The position numbers and the translations under genes are program-made. From assembly GCA_002753335.1 (NCBI GenBank), contig PEAD01000006.1:61345-125344 (forward strand): a DNA stretch of 64,000 bases. The letters run 5' to 3'. Origin of the DNA: Nitrospirae bacterium MYbin3. Its GTDB lineage: Bacteria > Nitrospirota > Thermodesulfovibrionia > Thermodesulfovibrionales > Dissulfurispiraceae. The notes beneath the pieces were generated by a model. It did no database searches. It was not told where the DNA came from and saw only the letters and a list, made by a program, of their open reading frames with translations. Each line of letters begins with the position of its first letter. The stretch's first letter is position 1. This document shows positions 62,208 to 64,000 of the stretch, piece after piece.

Positions 62208-62259
62208 ATAATACCTGTGTATAATGCATTGACAATTATTATACGTGTGTGTATAATAA
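62208..62259. promoter_or_regulatory. Overlapping divergent promoters with palindromic operator
   Basis: Plus: consensus TTGACA (62229-62234), 17 nt, TATAAT (62252-62257). Minus: TTGTCA (62235-62230), 16 nt, TATTAT (62213-62208). The -35 boxes overlap by five bases. TTATTATAC-GTGTGT-GTATAATAA (62236-62259) is a perfect palindrome covering the plus spacer and -10. A weaker ATAATAC...GTATAAT-like copy covers the minus -10. It is a bistable-switch layout for the repressor. Confidence 0.8.
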
Positions 62260-62291
62260 CAAACAACAAATTCATGGAGGTGTTGCAAATT

Positions 62292-62747
62292 ATGAGGCTT
62301 GCTGAACTATTAAACGAAAGAAAATCCGTAAAAACAGAGATCAAAAACCTGAAAGAGCGGTTGCGCCTTGCTGCCAAGATGCAAGAGGGTGACAGTATTC
62401 CAGCAGAATCACCCGATGAATTAAAAGAAACATTAATCGGACTTTACGGAAGGCTTTCAGAGATCATTATAAAAATAAACAGGGCCAATATCGAGAATCT
62501 TGTAGAGGGAAGAACCATTATGGAATTAATTGCAGAGCGGGATAAATCTTTGGGTATCGCTGAATTGTTGCACGGACTGGCTGAGTCTGCAACGCCAAAA
62601 TCAGAGAGATTTTCAAGAAATGAAATTCGTTATGTTTCGGCAGTTGTTGTTCAAAGCGTGAGAAAGGAGGCGGACTCATATTCAAAAGCCGCACGAGAGA
62701 TTGATAACAAAATACAGGCTGCAAACTGGAGCATCGAAGTCGCATAG
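62292..62747 (+). CDS. DIP1984-family protein
   Basis: 151 residues from ATG 62292; an upstream in-frame ATG at 62274 is possible. MRLAELLNERKSVKTEIKNL, then LRLAAKMQEGD, INRANIENLVEGRTIMELIA (in part), RDKSLGIAELLHGLAE and VVQSVRKEADSYSKAAREID (in part) fit the DIP1984 family, a helical protein often placed in RNA-repair or RtcB-linked neighbourhoods. It is driven by the consensus promoter under repressor control and is followed by a tRNA-like RNA candidate. Confidence 0.75.
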   Translation: MRLAELLNERKSVKTEIKNLKERLRLAAKMQEGDSIPAESPDELKETLIGLYGRLSEIIIKINRANIENLVEGRTIMELIAERDKSLGIAELLHGLAESATPKSERFSRNEIRYVSAVVVQSVRKEADSYSKAAREIDNKIQAANWSIEVA

Positions 62748-62920
62748 TGTTGAAAGTTGGTAGCTTCTATTGTATCGAGGGATGCAAACCCGCATGGAAT
62801 TTGGACTATGTCAGGGACCCGACAGATAATCGGAGAACAAGGTTCGACTCCTTAATTACTGTGACAGGGTATGGTCACAAAAGCAGGCGGAAAGCCACTT
62901 TAATGTTACGGTAACTACCG
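62743..62920 (+). ncRNA. Candidate tRNA-like structured RNA
   Basis: A D-arm-like segment GAAAGTTGGTAGCTTC (62752-62767) with the loop GG, and a T-arm-like hairpin AAGG-TTCGACT-CCTT (62839-62853) with the universal TTCGA loop, about 70 nt apart. A 7-bp acceptor-like pairing, CATAGTG (62743-62749) with TACTGTG (62857-62863), is possible with two wobbles. Extra hairpins: ATGC/GCAT (62782-62795), TGTC/GACA (62809-62824), TGTGAC/GTCACA (62860-62879), CGGT/ACCG (62909-62920). It could be Y-RNA-like or a decoy tRNA; no family is assigned. Confidence 0.45.
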
Positions 62921-62969
62921 ACATCCAGATATAATAGGCAAGCGAGGGTGGGAACGGGGAACTTTAGCT

Positions 62970-63170
62970 ATGGGAAAAGTATATAAAGACAAAAAATCGT
63001 CAGGCTGCGCCCTATGTAAGCCGCACAAGCACGGCTGGGCTCCAAAAAAGAAAATAAAAACACTCGCCACAGAAAAAGAAATGGCCGGAGAAATCATTGA
63101 AACATTAACAATGCTGCAACTTCATAAGCCCGGTAAAAGCCTCCGTAACAAACGCAATTTGTCACAGTAA
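62970..63170 (+). CDS. Small basic CxxC protein
   Basis: 66 residues from ATG 62970 with GGGGA 9 nt upstream. Strongly basic; SGCALCKPHKHGWAPKKK has a CxxC and two His that could bind zinc. Not assigned to a family. It follows the tRNA-like RNA candidate and may be transcribed together with it and the DIP1984 gene. Likely an RNA-binding protein by charge (inference). Confidence 0.6.
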   Translation: MGKVYKDKKSSGCALCKPHKHGWAPKKKIKTLATEKEMAGEIIETLTMLQLHKPGKSLRNKRNLSQ

Positions 63171-63229
63171 AAACAATCTAACTACAAATCTATTTGTTTA
63201 TTTGCTGTTTAGGCAGCCTAAAAAACCTT

Positions 63230-63272
63230 ATGATTTAAATCATGTTTATCCTAAGCCCCTTGATGATATAGT
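63230..63272 (+). promoter_or_regulatory. FNR/DNR-type promoter of norC
   Basis: ATGATTTAAATCAT (63230-63243), a perfect palindrome fitting TGAT-N4-ATCA, is centred about 41.5 nt before the start expected from TATAGT at 63267-63272, the class II activator position. It is nearly the same sequence as the box at 26554-26567. Confidence 0.75.
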
Positions 63273-63328
63273 TTAGCCAGAAATGCAGACCTTGAATTCC
63301 AAGGAACATCAGGCATGGAGGTGAGTCT

Positions 63329-64000
63329 ATGAGCAACAAAGGAGCAAAAAACCTGTTCATTTACGGCAGTCTTTTCTTCTTTGTCATTCTTGTGCTGCTA
63401 ACCATAGATACTATGGACAAGATTGACAAGAGAGCGCCCGAGATAACAGCAGATGTGGACGCAGGCAAGATGGTATGGCACAAATACGATTGCATCGGCT
63501 GCCACACTATTTTGGGAAACGGGTCGTACTTTGCGCCCGACATGACCAAAATAACCGACAACAAGCCTAAGGGGTATCTAAAAAAATTCCTTATGGATCC
63601 AAGAGCTGTCAATCCGGGAGCGGCAATGCCTAAGCTCGGCATAAGTTCTGACGAGGCGGACAAGCTGATTACCTTCCTCGAATGGATGTCTAAGGTTGAC
63701 ACCAATGGATGGCCTCCAAAACCGATTCTGGCAGTAGCCGCAGGATCATCAGGCAAGGAACTTTCGGCAGGCCAAAGAGTTTATCAAACTCTCGGCTGTT
63801 CCAATTGCCACATGGTCAATGGGATAGGCGGAACCTCAGGCCCGGACATAACCCATGTTGGAAGCAAAAGGGACAAAGAATGGCTTTTCGGACATTTTAA
63901 AAACCCCGAAGCATATGTCCCAAAATCCGCAATGCCGGCTGTCAGCGCGTCTGATGCGGATATCGAACAACTGACAGATTATATGTTGTCGCTTAAATAG
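63329..64000 (+). CDS. norC: NorC-like nitric oxide reductase cytochrome c subunit, dihaem
   Basis: 223 residues, complete; stop at the last bases of the window. One N-terminal anchor (about 8-28), then a NorC haem domain with YDCIGCHTILGNGSYFAPD, the family signature, and a second class I cytochrome domain with LGCSNCHMVNGIGGTSGPD. Axial Met candidates lie in PGAAMPKL and PKSAMPAV. Standard NorC has only one haem; the extra domain makes this a fused type. It passes electrons to NorB, expected next. GGAGGTGAG lies before the ATG. Confidence 0.9.
   Translation: MSNKGAKNLFIYGSLFFFVILVLLTIDTMDKIDKRAPEITADVDAGKMVWHKYDCIGCHTILGNGSYFAPDMTKITDNKPKGYLKKFLMDPRAVNPGAAMPKLGISSDEADKLITFLEWMSKVDTNGWPPKPILAVAAGSSGKELSAGQRVYQTLGCSNCHMVNGIGGTSGPDITHVGSKRDKEWLFGHFKNPEAYVPKSAMPAVSASDADIEQLTDYMLSLK

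Noticed and set aside
62860..62879. TGTGAC...GTCACA as a further Crp-type site
   Set aside because: The arms match but the gap is 8 nt where the other sites have 3, and it lies inside the putative RNA where it reads better as a hairpin.
62748..62969. Cobalamin or other known riboswitch
   Set aside because: I looked for the cobalamin box and the usual riboswitch signatures ahead of the CxxC gene and did not find them; D- and T-arm-like elements fit better.

Overview
The window reads as a chromosome segment of an anaerobic or facultatively nitrate/NO-respiring bacterium. It is rich in multihaem c-type cytochromes, CXXCH-based sensing, soluble NADH-oxidising flavin/iron-sulfur modules, flavodiiron protein plus rubredoxin, and NorC. 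This combination fits Nitrospirota (Thermodesulfovibrionia-like) or a deltaproteobacterial relative. That assignment is an inference: there is no rRNA here and no search was run.

Layout. 1-3212 (minus): a tightly coupled operon of a small membrane protein, two zinc alcohol dehydrogenases and a DsbD/CcdA-like thiol protein, joined by ATGA overlaps. 3321-8992: NfeD-type membrane protease, a CsgG-like/FGE-like protein, RimO, an rRNA methyltransferase and PpnP. 9203-17892: a redox operon with a ~15-haem cytochrome, TPR protein, CXXC-less thioredoxin-TPR protein, octahaem cytochrome, a histidine kinase with a haem motif in its sensor domain, a sigma54 activator and an NHL lipoprotein, facing a small tetrahaem cytochrome. 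18012-25433: glycosyltransferase, DUF4416, TlpA-like thioredoxin, ClpC, PAS kinase, DUF2892 and a Crp/Fnr regulator with two matching palindromes. 25510-29668: cytochromes, HPP membrane protein, ferritin-like protein, flavodiiron protein, rubredoxin and flavin reductase, with an FNR-type box placed symmetrically between divergent promoters.

29685-49537 is the accessory and most unusual part. It holds two paralogous pairs of a large dynamin-like GTPase plus a coiled-coil partner; two DUF697-like and one EcsC-like membrane proteins; a class III cyclase and a cyclic-nucleotide-binding protein; HDOD, PilZ and HD-GYP-associated proteins; three STAS-like paralogues; a receiver-PP2C-HATPase protein; a large hybrid kinase; and an orphan NHLP-type RiPP precursor. 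Fragments of the dynamin, phosphatase and HicA-like genes lie between them and record repeated duplication and deletion. I infer a stress- or envelope-responsive signalling and membrane-remodelling island.

49542-59465 returns to housekeeping and energy metabolism: PurH transformylase domain, TraB/GumN, a soluble NuoE/F/G-like complex whose F subunit carries ferredoxin and CBS domains, ScpA and HisG. After tRNA-Leu (59608-59692) comes a second small accessory block: a broken tyrosine recombinase, a nucleotidyltransferase-HEPN toxin-antitoxin pair, and a phage-like repressor facing a DIP1984-family gene across overlapping consensus promoters. That gene is followed by a tRNA-like structured RNA candidate and a small CxxC protein. 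The window ends with a complete dihaem norC behind an FNR/DNR-type box.
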